Below are positions 8,878 to 18,377 of a stretch of 64,000 bases of DNA, one piece after another. The notes beneath the pieces were generated by a model, which was given only the letters and a program-made list of their open reading frames with translations, was not told the origin of the DNA and searched no databases. The DNA comes from Microbacterium sp. HD4P20 (GTDB taxonomy: Bacteria; Actinomycetota; Actinomycetes; Actinomycetales; Microbacteriaceae): the NCBI RefSeq assembly GCF_019449275.2, contig NZ_JAHZQZ020000018.1, positions 62,001-126,000 of the forward strand, written 5' to 3'. Position 1 is the stretch's first letter, and every line of letters starts with the position of its first letter. The position numbers and the translations under genes were made by a program.

Positions 8878-8915
8878 CTGCGGCGCGGGGGGTCGAAGAC
8901 CCGCCCGCGCCGCAG
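8878..8915 (-). terminator. Hairpin between the msiK-like and DUF4032 genes
   Basis: A 12-bp perfect stem (8878-8889 with 8904-8915) encloses a second 5-bp stem (GGGTC and GACCC around GAA). It begins 12 nt beyond the stop of the ABC ATPase gene, reading on the minus strand, so it probably ends that transcript. There is no T tract. Confidence 0.65.
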
Positions 8916-8926
8916 AGGGATTGCTG

Positions 8927-10030
8927 TCAGGCCGAGACGACCGGAGCGTCGTTCAAGCGCTCACCCGACTCGATGTCGAACGCGTGGACGTGACCGGCGG
9001 TTGCGGCGAGTGTGACGGTCTCACCCGAGTGCGGGTGGCTGCGACCGTCGACGCGCGCCACGATATCGGTGCGCTTGCCGTCGATGTCGGTGTGGCCATA
9101 GAGGTAGCCGTCCGCGCCGAGCTCTTCGACGAGGTCGACGACGACCGACAGTCCCTTGCCGTCTGCCGGGCCCACGACGATGTCTTCCGGACGTACGCCG
9201 ACGGTGACCTCGCTGCCGTGCGCGCGACCGACGGTGTCACGGTCGAGCGGCACGACCTCCGAGCCGAACCACACGCCGCCCTCCGCGAGCGGTGACGGGA
9301 ACAGGTTCATCGCGGGCGAGCCGATGAAGCCGGCGACGAACACGTTGTTGGGACGCTCGTACAGGTCGCGCGGCGTGCCGACCTGCTGGAGCAGGCCATC
9401 CTTGAGGACCGCGATGCGGTCGCCCATGGTGAGGGCCTCGGTCTGGTCATGGGTGACGTAGACGGTGGTGACGCCCAGGCGGCGCTGCAGCGACGCGATC
9501 TGCGTACGGGTCTGCACGCGGAGCTTGGCGTCGAGGTTCGACAGCGGCTCGTCCATGAGGAACACCTGCGGCTGGCGGACGATGGCGCGGCCCATAGCGA
9601 CACGCTGACGCTGGCCACCCGACAGGGCCTTCGGCTTGCGCGTCAGGTACTCCTCGAGGTCGAGCAGCTTCGCGGCCTCGAGCACGCGAGCGGCACGCTC
9701 TTCCTTGCCGACGCCGGCGATCTTCAGGGCGAAGCCCATGTTCTCGGCGACCGTCATGTGGGGGTACAGCGCGTAGTTCTGGAACACCATCGCGATGTCG
9801 CGGTCCTTGGGCGGCACATCTGTGACGTCGCGGTCACCGATGAGGATGCGGCCCGAGTTGACCTCTTCGAGGCCGGCCAGCATGCGCAGCGAGGTGGACT
9901 TGCCACAGCCCGAGGGGCCGACGAGGACCAGGAACTCGCCATCGGCGACTTCGAGGTTGAGCTTGTCCACGGCGGGACGGGTGCCCCCGGGGTACAGGCG
10001 GGTTGCGTTGTCGAACGTGACGGACGCCAT
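8927..10030 (-). CDS. msiK: sn-glycerol-3-phosphate/multiple-sugar ABC transporter ATPase, MsiK/UgpC type
   Basis: 367-residue ATPase that energises carbohydrate ABC importers at the inner face of the membrane. The Walker A loop GPSGCGKS is at residues 38-45, the Q loop in AMVFQNYALYPHM, the signature ALSGGQRQR, Walker B VFLMDEPLSNLD and the switch His in VTHDQTEA. The C-terminal 130 residues form the OB-type regulatory domain (VTVGVRPEDIV). The start ATG at 10030 has GAAGGAG upstream. No permease or binding-protein gene is nearby; in actinobacteria one such ATPase (MsiK) commonly serves several importers encoded elsewhere. The gene name follows that precedent. Confidence 0.93.
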   Translation of the reverse strand: MASVTFDNATRLYPGGTRPAVDKLNLEVADGEFLVLVGPSGCGKSTSLRMLAGLEEVNSGRILIGDRDVTDVPPKDRDIAMVFQNYALYPHMTVAENMGFALKIAGVGKEERAARVLEAAKLLDLEEYLTRKPKALSGGQRQRVAMGRAIVRQPQVFLMDEPLSNLDAKLRVQTRTQIASLQRRLGVTTVYVTHDQTEALTMGDRIAVLKDGLLQQVGTPRDLYERPNNVFVAGFIGSPAMNLFPSPLAEGGVWFGSEVVPLDRDTVGRAHGSEVTVGVRPEDIVVGPADGKGLSVVVDLVEELGADGYLYGHTDIDGKRTDIVARVDGRSHPHSGETVTLAATAGHVHAFDIESGERLNDAPVVSA

Positions 10031-10250
10031 GCTTTCTTCTCCTTCACCGGCAGGTACGTGCCGGACGATCCGTAGTGATGGATGAGCGGGAGCTATCCCG
10101 CGCGCCCGCCATCGGGCGCAGAATCAGTATGACACGGGCTCCGCGGAGGTTGCGTCTGGGCATTTCCCAGGGTCTCTGACTACCATCGAACTCGGCCGCC
10201 TCCCGTGCGGCCACGGCCGATTCACGGCCCCGTCAGTTCCGAGAGGTTTC

Positions 10251-11222
10251 ATGTCGAACGACGAGTCATCGAACGCCGCAGCCCGCGAGCGCCGCGACGC
10301 TGTGCGTGAGAAGGCGCAGCAGGTGCAGGCACGCCAGTCTCGCGCACGCGTGATCCGCCGCACCTCGCTGGCAGCCGGTGTACTGGCTGTCGTCGCCGTC
10401 ACCGCGGTCGTCATCACGTGGACCATCTCGTCGAGCGCGTCACGGCCCACCATGAGTCCCGCCAATGTCGTCGACGACGGGTTCATGGTCACCGGCGTCA
10501 CCGGTGTCGGCCTGACCACCGACGAGTCCGCCGCGAACGGCGCGGTGCAGGGCGCGCAGACGCCCACTCCGACCGCGGAGCCGCCCGCCGAGCCGACGCC
10601 GACCGCGACTCCAGCCGAAACCGCCGCCGTCGACATCCGCGTGTACGTCGACTACCTCTCGACCGGCTCCCGCGACTTCCAGGTGTCCAACGTGCAGCAG
10701 CTCTCGGAGTGGGTCGACGAGGGCGCCGCCACGCTGACCTACTACCCCGTCGCGATGCTCACCGCCAAGTCCAACGGCACCAAGTACTCGCTGCGCGCGG
10801 CCGCCGCAGCCGCGTGCGTCGCGCAGCACTCGCCCGACTACTTCTTCGCGTTCAACAACGCGCTCCTCAAGGAGCAGCCCGACGTCGACTCCGACGGGTT
10901 CAACGACACCGAGCTGGCCGACCTCGCGATCGCAACGGGACTGGACGGTGCCAAGGTCGTGCGCGGCTGCATCGAGAAGCAGTCGTACGCCTCGTGGGCC
11001 AAGACAGCGACGGAGCGGGCGCTGAAGGAGCTTCCCGGCACCGACGGCGTCGCCTTGACCGGAACCCCGATGGTGCTCGTCAACGGCACCCAGTACGTCG
11101 GGGCGCTCGACGATCCCAAGGAGTTCGCGCAGTTCGTTCTCACGGTCGCGAGCGACACCTACTACGCGTCGACGCCCACGCCGACGGCCACGCCGACGCC
11201 GACGGCGACTCCCACCCCCTGA
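10251..11222 (+). CDS. Membrane-anchored DsbA-like thioredoxin-fold protein lacking the CxxC motif
   Basis: 323-residue protein: cytoplasmic basic/coiled N-terminus, one transmembrane helix near residues 39-58, a Thr/Pro linker (100-125), then a DsbA-like domain outside the cell. The fold is seen in IRVYVDYLSTGSRDFQ, a helical insert with DYFFAFNNALLKEQP, and the cis-proline loop LTGTPMVLVNGTQYVGA. Family members have YxCPxCxxF where this one has YLSTGSRDF (residues 135-143), so both catalytic cysteines are missing; two other Cys remain at 189 and in RGCIEK. It ends in a second Thr/Pro repeat tail. A non-catalytic role such as a chaperone or binding domain is an inference. GAGAGG precedes the ATG. 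Confidence 0.85.
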   Translation: MSNDESSNAAARERRDAVREKAQQVQARQSRARVIRRTSLAAGVLAVVAVTAVVITWTISSSASRPTMSPANVVDDGFMVTGVTGVGLTTDESAANGAVQGAQTPTPTAEPPAEPTPTATPAETAAVDIRVYVDYLSTGSRDFQVSNVQQLSEWVDEGAATLTYYPVAMLTAKSNGTKYSLRAAAAAACVAQHSPDYFFAFNNALLKEQPDVDSDGFNDTELADLAIATGLDGAKVVRGCIEKQSYASWAKTATERALKELPGTDGVALTGTPMVLVNGTQYVGALDDPKEFAQFVLTVASDTYYASTPTPTATPTPTATPTP

Positions 11223-11260
11223 TCGGGTGCAGCGCCCGGCGTCGGTAGACTGGGCGCTCT

Positions 11261-11333
11261 GCCGGCTTGGCGCAATTGGTAGCGCACCTAACTTGTAATT
11301 AGGGGGTTACGGGTTCGAGTCCCGTAGCCGGCT
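11261..11333 (+). tRNA. tRNA-Thr (anticodon TGT)
   Basis: A 73-nt cloverleaf. The acceptor stem is GCCGGCT/AGCCGGC with discriminator T; the anticodon stem CCTAA/TTAGG encloses loop CTTGTAA with anticodon TGT, read as threonine ACA; the T arm is ACGGG-TTCGAGT-CCCGT. The 3' CCA is not encoded. A TAGACT at 11246-11251 fits a -10 box just upstream. The last base overlaps the stop of the convergent gene by 1 nt. Confidence 0.97.
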
Positions 11334-11998
11334 CAGTCTGTTGCCGGCTCGAACGTGATCGTCACCGGAGTCGCGCCCGACGCGCGGTCGAAGACGAGCG
11401 TGCCCGTCACGATGGCTGCCCCGCCCGCCGACGGCCCGATCGTCGCCGTGAAGGTCTCGCCTTCGCCCGACCGGTTGAAGTCGGCGACCTCCTCCTCGAG
11501 ACCGTCCAGCTGCGCGGCATCCCATCCGAACTCGGCGGACAACGCACGCAGGTACCCCACCGCGCCCACCCACCCGCGCACCACATCGGGCCGCAGTGTC
11601 ACCGTGGCGAGGCGATCATCCCGCGACGTCACGCTCAGACCGGCAATGTCGTCCAGGGCGTACACCTGGTCGCCGGCCGCGACGATCGCCCGGACCGGGC
11701 GGCGGAACTCCGCGGACTTCTCACCGTCGGCGGGGAGCCCCAGCTCGGTGGCAGACAGCCCGCCCTCGCCGACGCGCACCCGCACCACTCCCTCGACGTT
11801 GACGTAGTCGAAGCCGGCGTCGGTGAGCATGCTCGACCCATCCGGCGCCTTCTGGTCTTCGGACGCGGCCGGGCGCTCCTCGGTCCACCACGAGCCTTGG
11901 ATGGCGAGGGATGCCAGCACCACGCCGCCGATGATCAGCACCAGCACCGTGGCCGGAAGCCAGGCGAGAAGCGTGCGGGTTCGAGGAGAGACAGCCAC
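11333..11998 (-). CDS. Membrane-anchored extracytoplasmic protein, function unknown
   Basis: About 221 residues from the GTG at 11998 (MAVSPRTRTLLAWLP). One hydrophobic helix (LLAWLPATVLVLIIGGVVLASLAIQ) follows a short basic start, so the remaining 185 residues should lie outside the membrane. That part is acidic and beta-rich in appearance and has no motif I recognise. An ATG at 12019 in the same frame is an alternative; neither start has a clear ribosome site. Its stop codon overlaps the last tRNA-Thr base. It is divergent from the DMT transporter gene at 12060. Confidence 0.65.
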   Translation of the reverse strand: MAVSPRTRTLLAWLPATVLVLIIGGVVLASLAIQGSWWTEERPAASEDQKAPDGSSMLTDAGFDYVNVEGVVRVRVGEGGLSATELGLPADGEKSAEFRRPVRAIVAAGDQVYALDDIAGLSVTSRDDRLATVTLRPDVVRGWVGAVGYLRALSAEFGWDAAQLDGLEEEVADFNRSGEGETFTATIGPSAGGAAIVTGTLVFDRASGATPVTITFEPATD

Positions 11999-12059
11999 GC
12001 TCCAGGGTAACCGGGGCATCGGTTCGCCCGAGCCTGGTGAGGCGGGCAAGATGGGACGA

Positions 12060-13007
12060 GTGACCGCCCACCGAATGCCTGCATGGCTGGCGCTCGTGTC
12101 GGCGGTGGGAATCGGCGTGATGACGGCGGTCCAGGCGCGCATCAACGGCCAGCTGGGCGTTCGTCTCGAAGACGGGTTCGTGGCGGCGCTGGTCTCGTTC
12201 GGCTCGGGGCTGGTGCTGCTGGTCGCGCTGTCGGGTCTGCTGCCGGCCGGCCGCGCGGGGTTCGGCAGGCTGGTGGCGGGGGTGCGCACGCGAGGCATTC
12301 CGTGGTGGATGCTGGCGGGCGGGGCGGCCGGTGCGCTCACCGTGGCGACGCAGGGCCTGGCGGTCGGCCTCATCGGTGTCTCGCTGTTCACGGTCGGTGT
12401 GGTGGCGGGGCAGACGGTGAGCGGCCTGCTCCTGGACCGTGCCGGTTTCGGCCCCGCCGGTGTGGTGGCGGTCACTGTGCCTCGACTGGTGGGCGGTGTG
12501 CTCGCCCTGGCCGCCGTCAGCATCGCTCTGGCGGGGGACGGTCTCACCGGCATCCCGATCTGGATGGCTCTGCTGCCGGTGCTCGCCGGAGCGGGCATCG
12601 CCTGGCAGCAGGCGACGAACGGCCGGCTGCGGCAGCGGGTCGGCACGCCGCTCACCGCAACGCTGGTCAACTTCGCGGGCGGCACGCTGCTGCTGGCGCT
12701 CGCCGCCGTCGTGCATGTCGTGGCGACAGGTGCGCCAGCCCCCTTTCCGACGGAGCCGTGGCTCTACCTGGGCGGGGTGATCGGCGTCCTCTACATTGCG
12801 CTGGGCGCCGTCGTGGTGCAGCACACCGGTGTGCTGCTGCTGGGCCTCGGGGCCGTCGTCGGACAGCTGGTGACCTCGCTGGTGCTCGACGTCGTTTGGC
12901 CCGCTCCGGCCGGCCCCGGTCTGCCACAGGAGCTGGCGATGGTCGCCGTCGCGCTGGTCTCGGTCGTCGTCGCGGCGGTGCCGTGGCGTCGCTGGAACCG
13001 GCCTTGA
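12060..13007 (+). CDS. DMT family transporter, YdcZ/DUF606 type
   Basis: 315-residue, about ten-helix membrane protein built from two copies of the YdcZ (DUF606) domain. Each copy begins with a motif containing QxxxNGxL: GVMTAVQARINGQLGVRLEDGFVA near the start and GAGIAWQQATNGRLRQRVGTPLTA in the middle, followed by a small-residue helix (FGSGLVLL and FAGGTLLL). Fusion of the two halves into one chain is usual in actinobacteria. The substrate is unknown. The start is either GTG 12060 or ATG 12051; both have weak ribosome sites. Confidence 0.85.
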   Translation: MTAHRMPAWLALVSAVGIGVMTAVQARINGQLGVRLEDGFVAALVSFGSGLVLLVALSGLLPAGRAGFGRLVAGVRTRGIPWWMLAGGAAGALTVATQGLAVGLIGVSLFTVGVVAGQTVSGLLLDRAGFGPAGVVAVTVPRLVGGVLALAAVSIALAGDGLTGIPIWMALLPVLAGAGIAWQQATNGRLRQRVGTPLTATLVNFAGGTLLLALAAVVHVVATGAPAPFPTEPWLYLGGVIGVLYIALGAVVVQHTGVLLLGLGAVVGQLVTSLVLDVVWPAPAGPGLPQELAMVAVALVSVVVAAVPWRRWNRP

Positions 13008-13038
13008 GCGGAGGCCTCCACGCGACGTCGACCGAGAG

Positions 13039-13647
13039 TCAGTCCTTCGACGGCTTCGGCAGGCGCGTGAGCACATGGCGCGCGTCGACGGCTTTGCGCC
13101 GCCCCGCCCCGCCCCGCGCGGGCTTGCCGCCGATGTAGAGCCATCCCAACAGCTCTTCGTTCTTCGTCAGGCCGTGCGCCTTCGCGACCGCCTTGGACCG
13201 CGTGTAGTGGCCGGTGCGCCAGATCACACCCCATCCGGCTTCGTCCAGGAGCAGGCTCAGCGCGTGTGCGACGCCGGAAGCGACGGCCTCCTGCTCCCAG
13301 CGCGGCACCTTGTCGCTCTTGCGGTAGCTCGCGACGACCGCGACGAGAAGCGGGGCGCGCAGCGGCTTGGACGATGAGCCCTTGTCGCCTTCGGCCTTGG
13401 CGATCGCCCGGCCCAAGCGCTCACGGTCGGTGCCCCGCAGCTCGATCAGACGCCACGGCTGCAGTGATGAGTGATCGGCGACGCGTCCCGCCACCGATAC
13501 GAGCCGCAGCAGTTCGGAGTGCGTGGGCGCCTCATCGGTCACCTTCGACCACGAGCGCCGCGCCCGCATCGCTTCGAGCGCCGAGCCGGTCCGCCCGGCT
13601 TCTGCGCGGGGGTCGACGGCGTGTGGCGTCGGCGGGGGGACGCTCAC
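13039..13647 (-). CDS. Nitroreductase family protein
   Basis: 202-residue FMN-dependent nitroreductase-like oxidoreductase. The family N-terminal motif is MRARRSWSKV (FMN phosphate-binding Arg-Arg-Ser), followed by AGRVADHSSLQPWRLIEL, where SLQPWRL replaces the usual SxQNxRPW, and later GWGVIWRTGHYT. The final segment is basic. The GTG start at 13647 overlaps the msrB stop by 4 nt (GTGA), so translation is coupled to the methionine sulfoxide reductase. This suggests a shared redox-repair role, which is an inference. Confidence 0.82.
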   Translation of the reverse strand: MSVPPPTPHAVDPRAEAGRTGSALEAMRARRSWSKVTDEAPTHSELLRLVSVAGRVADHSSLQPWRLIELRGTDRERLGRAIAKAEGDKGSSSKPLRAPLLVAVVASYRKSDKVPRWEQEAVASGVAHALSLLLDEAGWGVIWRTGHYTRSKAVAKAHGLTKNEELLGWLYIGGKPARGGAGRRKAVDARHVLTRLPKPSKD

Positions 13648-14051
13648 GAGTCGCCCTCGGCTGCGAAGTTCAGCGAGATCGAGTTCATGCAGTACCGGTC
13701 GCCGGTGGGCGTGCCGAACCCGTCTGGGAAGACGTGGCCCAGGTGCGAGCCGCAGTTCGCGCATCGCACCTCGGTGCGGACCATGCCGTGGCTGTCGTCC
13801 TCGATGAGCTCGACGGCGTCGGGACGGATCGACTCGTAGAAGCTCGGCCAGCCGCAGTGCGAGTCGAATTTGGTGCCGCTGCGGAACAGCTCGGCACCGC
13901 ACGCGGCGCACGTATAAAGTCCGGCGCGTTCCTCGTCGAGCAGCTCACCGGTCCACGGACGCTCAGTGCCGGCCTCACGAAGCACCGCGAACTGCTCGGG
14001 CGTCAGTTCACTGCGCCACTGCTCATCGCTCTTGTCGACGGCGTACGTCAT
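13644..14051 (-). CDS. msrB: Peptide-methionine (R)-S-oxide reductase MsrB
   Basis: 135-residue MsrB that reduces the R form of methionine sulfoxide in proteins. Zinc-binding pairs are visible: TCAACGAELF and RCANCGSHLGHVF. FDSHCGWPSF is present, and the catalytic cysteine is in RYCMNSISLNF near the C-terminus; all key residues are intact. The ATG at 14051 has a perfect GGAGGG ribosome site (spacing about 5). It is the first gene of a two-gene unit with the nitroreductase. Confidence 0.96.
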   Translation of the reverse strand: MTYAVDKSDEQWRSELTPEQFAVLREAGTERPWTGELLDEERAGLYTCAACGAELFRSGTKFDSHCGWPSFYESIRPDAVELIEDDSHGMVRTEVRCANCGSHLGHVFPDGFGTPTGDRYCMNSISLNFAAEGDS

Positions 14052-14221
14052 GGACCCTCCTCGGTGCATACAGGTGCCTCCATTCAACCTCAGCAGCGGC
14101 GGCCGCGCGCCGTCCCGCCTGGGGGTTGGCCGCGAACGCGCTCCGCGAGCGAAGGGGCCATGAGAGAGGATGACGGAGTGGGAACGGATGCCGCCGCCGA
14201 CGCCGCGGGGAGGGCACTGTC

Positions 14222-14269
14222 GTGAGCGAGGCCGTCGTGAAGGGCACTGTCGTGAAGGCACTGTCGTGA
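14222..14269 (+). CDS. Possible 15-codon leader peptide made by duplication of the next gene's start
   Basis: A GTG at 14222, with GGGAGGG placed 7 nt before it, opens a frame for MSEAVVKGTVVKALS that stops at TGA 14267-14269. That stop overlaps the GTG start of the DUF2332 gene (GTGA at 14266-14269). The DNA around the leader start (GGCACTGTCGTGA then CGAGGCCGTCGTG) recurs around the downstream start, showing local tandem duplication. Whether the peptide is made is unknown. Confidence 0.4.
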   Translation: MSEAVVKGTVVKALS

Positions 14270-15261
14270 ACGAGGCCGTCGTGGAGCGGTATGCGCGGTT
14301 CTCCCGTGACGAGGCGCCGGGGCGCTCCGAGCTGTATGCCGAATGGGCGGCGGGAGTCGCCGCCGATCCCGAGGTCGCGGCGATCATCGGTCGGATCCCT
14401 GCCACCAAGCGCCAGCCGCCGCTCGTCTTCGCGGTGAGCCGCATGCTCGGAGCGCCGGAGCGCGGTTACCCGGCGTGGGCCGCGTGGGTGATGGAGCATG
14501 CCGATCGGCTCGTGACCGAGGCATCCCGTCGCGGTCTGCAGACCAACGAGCCGCAACGGTGCGCCGCGCTCCTGCCGGCGCTGGCCGCGCTGGACGGGCC
14601 ATTGGCGCTGCTCGAGATCGGCGCGAGCGCGGGCCTGTGCCTGTATCCCGACCGCTATTCGTACCGCTACCGCGAGCGCGAATCGGGGCGCGTCATCGGC
14701 CTGGACCCCCACGACGGGCCGTCGTCGGTCGTACTGGAGTGCGAGGTCATCGGGGCGCCGACGCTGCGGATGCCGCGGGTCGTGTGGCGGGCGGGCATCG
14801 ACCTTGCTCCGCTGGATGCTTCCGACCCCGACGACCGCCGATTTCTCACGAGTCTGGTCTGGCCGGGGGAGCGGGGCCGGGTCGAGCGCATCGAAGCGGC
14901 TCTCGACATCGCGGCAGCCGACCCGCCCCTGCTGCTGGCCGGTGATGCCACCGATGCGGGCACGTTGGCGGCTCTCGCCTCGGCGGCTCCCTCTGGCGCG
15001 ACACTGGTCGTCACGACGCCGGGCGTGCTGCCCCACATCCCGCGCGCGGGCCGCGACCGACTCCTGTCGGCGGTGGGCTCGATGCACGCCGTGTGGATCT
15101 CGATCGACCCTCCCGGTTTGCACGAGGCGTGGAGACCGCCCGTCGATCCCGAGACGTGGGGCGGCTTCGTACTGGGGCGGGACGGTGTGCCGCTGGCCGC
15201 GGTGGATCCACTCGGCGCGTTCGTGGAGTGGCGCGCGAGCGGAACGGATGCCGCGGGCTAG
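14266..15261 (+). CDS. DUF2332 domain-containing protein
   Basis: 331-residue member of DUF2332, an actinobacterial and proteobacterial family of unknown biochemistry. Typical features are ERYARFSRDEAPGRSELYAEWAAGVAADPEV at the start, RxPxxKRQPPLVFAV, and LLEIGASAGLCLYPDRY, which resembles the glycine-rich SAM-binding loop of methyltransferases, followed by VVWRAGIDLAPLD. The GTG at 14266 was chosen because GAAGG lies 7 nt upstream and the product then begins at the family start; the longer frame from 14170 would include the duplicated leader. DUF3263 follows 9 nt downstream, so they may be cotranscribed. Confidence 0.85.
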   Translation: MNEAVVERYARFSRDEAPGRSELYAEWAAGVAADPEVAAIIGRIPATKRQPPLVFAVSRMLGAPERGYPAWAAWVMEHADRLVTEASRRGLQTNEPQRCAALLPALAALDGPLALLEIGASAGLCLYPDRYSYRYRERESGRVIGLDPHDGPSSVVLECEVIGAPTLRMPRVVWRAGIDLAPLDASDPDDRRFLTSLVWPGERGRVERIEAALDIAAADPPLLLAGDATDAGTLAALASAAPSGATLVVTTPGVLPHIPRAGRDRLLSAVGSMHAVWISIDPPGLHEAWRPPVDPETWGGFVLGRDGVPLAAVDPLGAFVEWRASGTDAAG

Positions 15262-15270
15262 CGTGGCAGC

Positions 15271-15519
15271 GTGCCTCTGACCGATCGCGATCGCGCCATC
15301 CTCGACTTCGAGTCCGAGTGGCGCCGTCACGCGGGGGCCAAGGAAGAGGCGATCCGGGCTGAGCTCGGCCTCTCGCCGGCACGGTATTACCAGCTGCTGG
15401 GACGGCTGATCGACACCGCCGAGGCGCAGGAACACGATCCGATGCTGGTCAAACGGCTGCGACGGCTTCGCGATGCGCGCATTGCGGCGCACATCGGCCG
15501 CGCCGCCGACATGCGCTGA
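15271..15519 (+). CDS. DUF3263 domain-containing protein
   Basis: 82-residue basic helical protein of the DUF3263 family. The pattern LTDRDRAILDFESEWRRHAGAKEEAIR, then LGLSPARYYQLLGRLIDTAEAQEHDPMLVKRLRRLRD, looks like a helix-turn-helix with LSPARYYQ as the recognition part, so DNA binding is plausible. In Mycobacterium tuberculosis a DUF3263 gene also precedes a LytR_C gene upstream of groEL2; the same order is kept here (next gene and groEL at 16679). It starts with GTG at 15271. Confidence 0.88.
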   Translation: MPLTDRDRAILDFESEWRRHAGAKEEAIRAELGLSPARYYQLLGRLIDTAEAQEHDPMLVKRLRRLRDARIAAHIGRAADMR

Positions 15520-15568
15520 ACGGACCGTCGCGCACGGTCCTCGCCGGTTCGACGGGTAACATCGACGG

Positions 15569-16138
15569 GTGCCGAGATCGACCTTCCCCCGGGATCGCTT
15601 CGACGATCTTCCCGAGACGGACAGGGTCGGCGCGCATCGAGCGGAGAACCCCCGCATGCGCGGATGGGTCGTGCTGCTGTGGGCGGCGCTTGCCACCATC
15701 GTCCTCATCGCGGCCGGCATCTTCGGCACCCTGCTCGCCTCGGGCCGCATCGAGCTGTTTCCCGAGCCGACGCCCACGGTCGAGCCCGAACCCGCGGTGA
15801 CCCCGGTGATCGACACCACCTACCAGGTGCAGGTCCTCAATGCGACGCCCGAGCAGGGGCTCGCGACCCAGGTCAAGGACCTCATCGTGACCGCCGGCTG
15901 GGCCGACAGCAGCGTCCTGGCCAGTGGTGCCGGCTCGGAGGACTTCCCCGAGACCACGGTGTTCTACGTCAACTCCGAAGACGAGGCGGCCGCCGCAGGG
16001 CTCGCCGAGGTCGTCGGCGGGGCGAACATCGAACAGAGCGACGCCTACCCTGCCGTCGACCCGGCGATGAAGCAGCTGACGGTCGTCATCGGACTGGACC
16101 GCACCGCCGCCGGTCAGACGCCCGGACCCACTCCCTGA
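15569..16138 (+). CDS. LytR C-terminal domain protein, VirR-like
   Basis: 189-residue membrane-anchored protein. A short cytoplasmic N-terminus is followed by one helix (WVVLLWAALATIVLIAAGIFGTLLA), a Pro/Glu-rich linker and a LytR_C domain: YQVQVLNATPEQGLATQVKDLIVTAGW, then TTVFYVNSEDEAAAAGLAEVVGG. LytR_C domains act in the cell envelope next to peptidoglycan. Synteny with DUF3263 and groEL resembles the M. tuberculosis virR region, which makes orthology likely but not proven. It starts with GTG at 15569; no LytR-CpsA-Psr catalytic domain is attached. Confidence 0.87.
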   Translation: MPRSTFPRDRFDDLPETDRVGAHRAENPRMRGWVVLLWAALATIVLIAAGIFGTLLASGRIELFPEPTPTVEPEPAVTPVIDTTYQVQVLNATPEQGLATQVKDLIVTAGWADSSVLASGAGSEDFPETTVFYVNSEDEAAAAGLAEVVGGANIEQSDAYPAVDPAMKQLTVVIGLDRTAAGQTPGPTP

Positions 16139-16286
16139 GCCCGTCGGGGCGGTACTCGCGGCGGGGTGTGTTTCGCGCCGGTAAACAGTTGCGTTCTCTC
16201 GTGTCAACAAGTGCTGATCCCGCTCGGTGGCCTGTTCGGCGATGCATACGATGAAGCCCAGTACCGCCGGCAACAGGAGAATTCGC

Positions 16287-16490
16287 ATGACCCAGGGCAC
16301 CGTCAAATGGTTCAACGCCGAGAAGGGATTCGGCTTCATCACCGTCGCCGACGGCCAGGACGTCTTCGTCCACTACTCGAACATCGACATGACCGGGTTC
16401 CGCGTCCTGGAAGAGGGGCAGACGGTCGAGTTCACCGTCGGAAGCGGTCAGAAGGGCCCGCAGGCGGAGGCGGTGCGGGTCGTCGCCTGA
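16287..16490 (+). CDS. cspA: Cold shock protein
   Basis: 67-residue single cold-shock domain that binds single-stranded RNA and DNA. RNP1 (KGFGFITV) and RNP2 (VFVHYSNI) are intact, and the start [14 protein letters not shown] is typical. AGGAGA lies 6 nt before the ATG at 16287; an in-frame ATG at 16227 adds residues foreign to the family. The 148-nt gap upstream probably includes a long 5' UTR of the sort common for csp genes. A 32-bp palindrome follows the stop. Confidence 0.95.
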   Translation: MTQGTVKWFNAEKGFGFITVADGQDVFVHYSNIDMTGFRVLEEGQTVEFTVGSGQKGPQAEAVRVVA

Positions 16491-16526
16491 CGAGCCTGCT
16501 CTCCGGCGGGAAGAACCCGCACCACC

Positions 16527-16558
16527 CGAAACGTCGATGCCGCGGCATCGACGTTTCG
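16527..16558 (+). terminator. 32-bp perfect palindrome downstream of the csp gene
   Basis: Arms of 16 nt (CGAAACGTCGATGCCG and its complement) abut exactly and are followed by TTGTGTG. It lies 36 nt after the cold-shock gene stop and before the groEL promoter. Confidence 0.75.
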
Positions 16559-16582
16559 TTGTGTGTCGGCGTCGAGGCGCAG

Positions 16583-16612
16583 CTTGCACTCGGTAGGTGC
16601 GAGTGCCAGAAT
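16583..16612 (+). promoter_or_regulatory. groEL promoter overlapped by an imperfect CIRCE
   Basis: TTGCAC (16584-16589) and CAGAAT (16607-16612) with 17-nt spacing form a good vegetative promoter. The same bases form CTTGCACTC-N9-GAGTGCCAG (16583-16609), a CIRCE-like operator with two mismatched ends, so a bound HrcA would sit on the promoter itself. Confidence 0.75.
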
Positions 16613-16615
16613 GAT

Positions 16616-16642
16616 TTAGCACTCGTGATTGTTGAGTGCTAA
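16616..16642 (+). promoter_or_regulatory. CIRCE operator (HrcA site)
   Basis: TTAGCACTC (16616-16624), nine bases, GAGTGCTAA (16634-16642): a perfect match to the CIRCE consensus. HrcA repressor binds here until heat shock. It lies between the promoter and the groEL ribosome site. Confidence 0.96.
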
Positions 16643-18301
<1,659 letters not shown>

Positions 18302-18332
18302 TCCAGAAGCCGTCGCGCGCATAGCGTCATAA

Positions 18333-18364
18333 CGATGGGCCCCTCCTTCGGGAGGGGCCCATCG
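18333..18364 (+). terminator. groEL terminator
   Basis: A 14-bp GC-rich perfect stem (18333-18346 with 18351-18364) around a TTCG tetraloop, starting 32 nt after the groEL stop and lying just before the convergent WXG100 stop. TTCG is the most stable loop type. Confidence 0.9.
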
Positions 18365-18377
18365 TCGTTGCGCGGTG

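Noticed and set aside
11261-11333. tRNA-Thr as a phage or island attachment site
   Set aside because: No integrase and no second copy of the tRNA 3' end is visible nearby.
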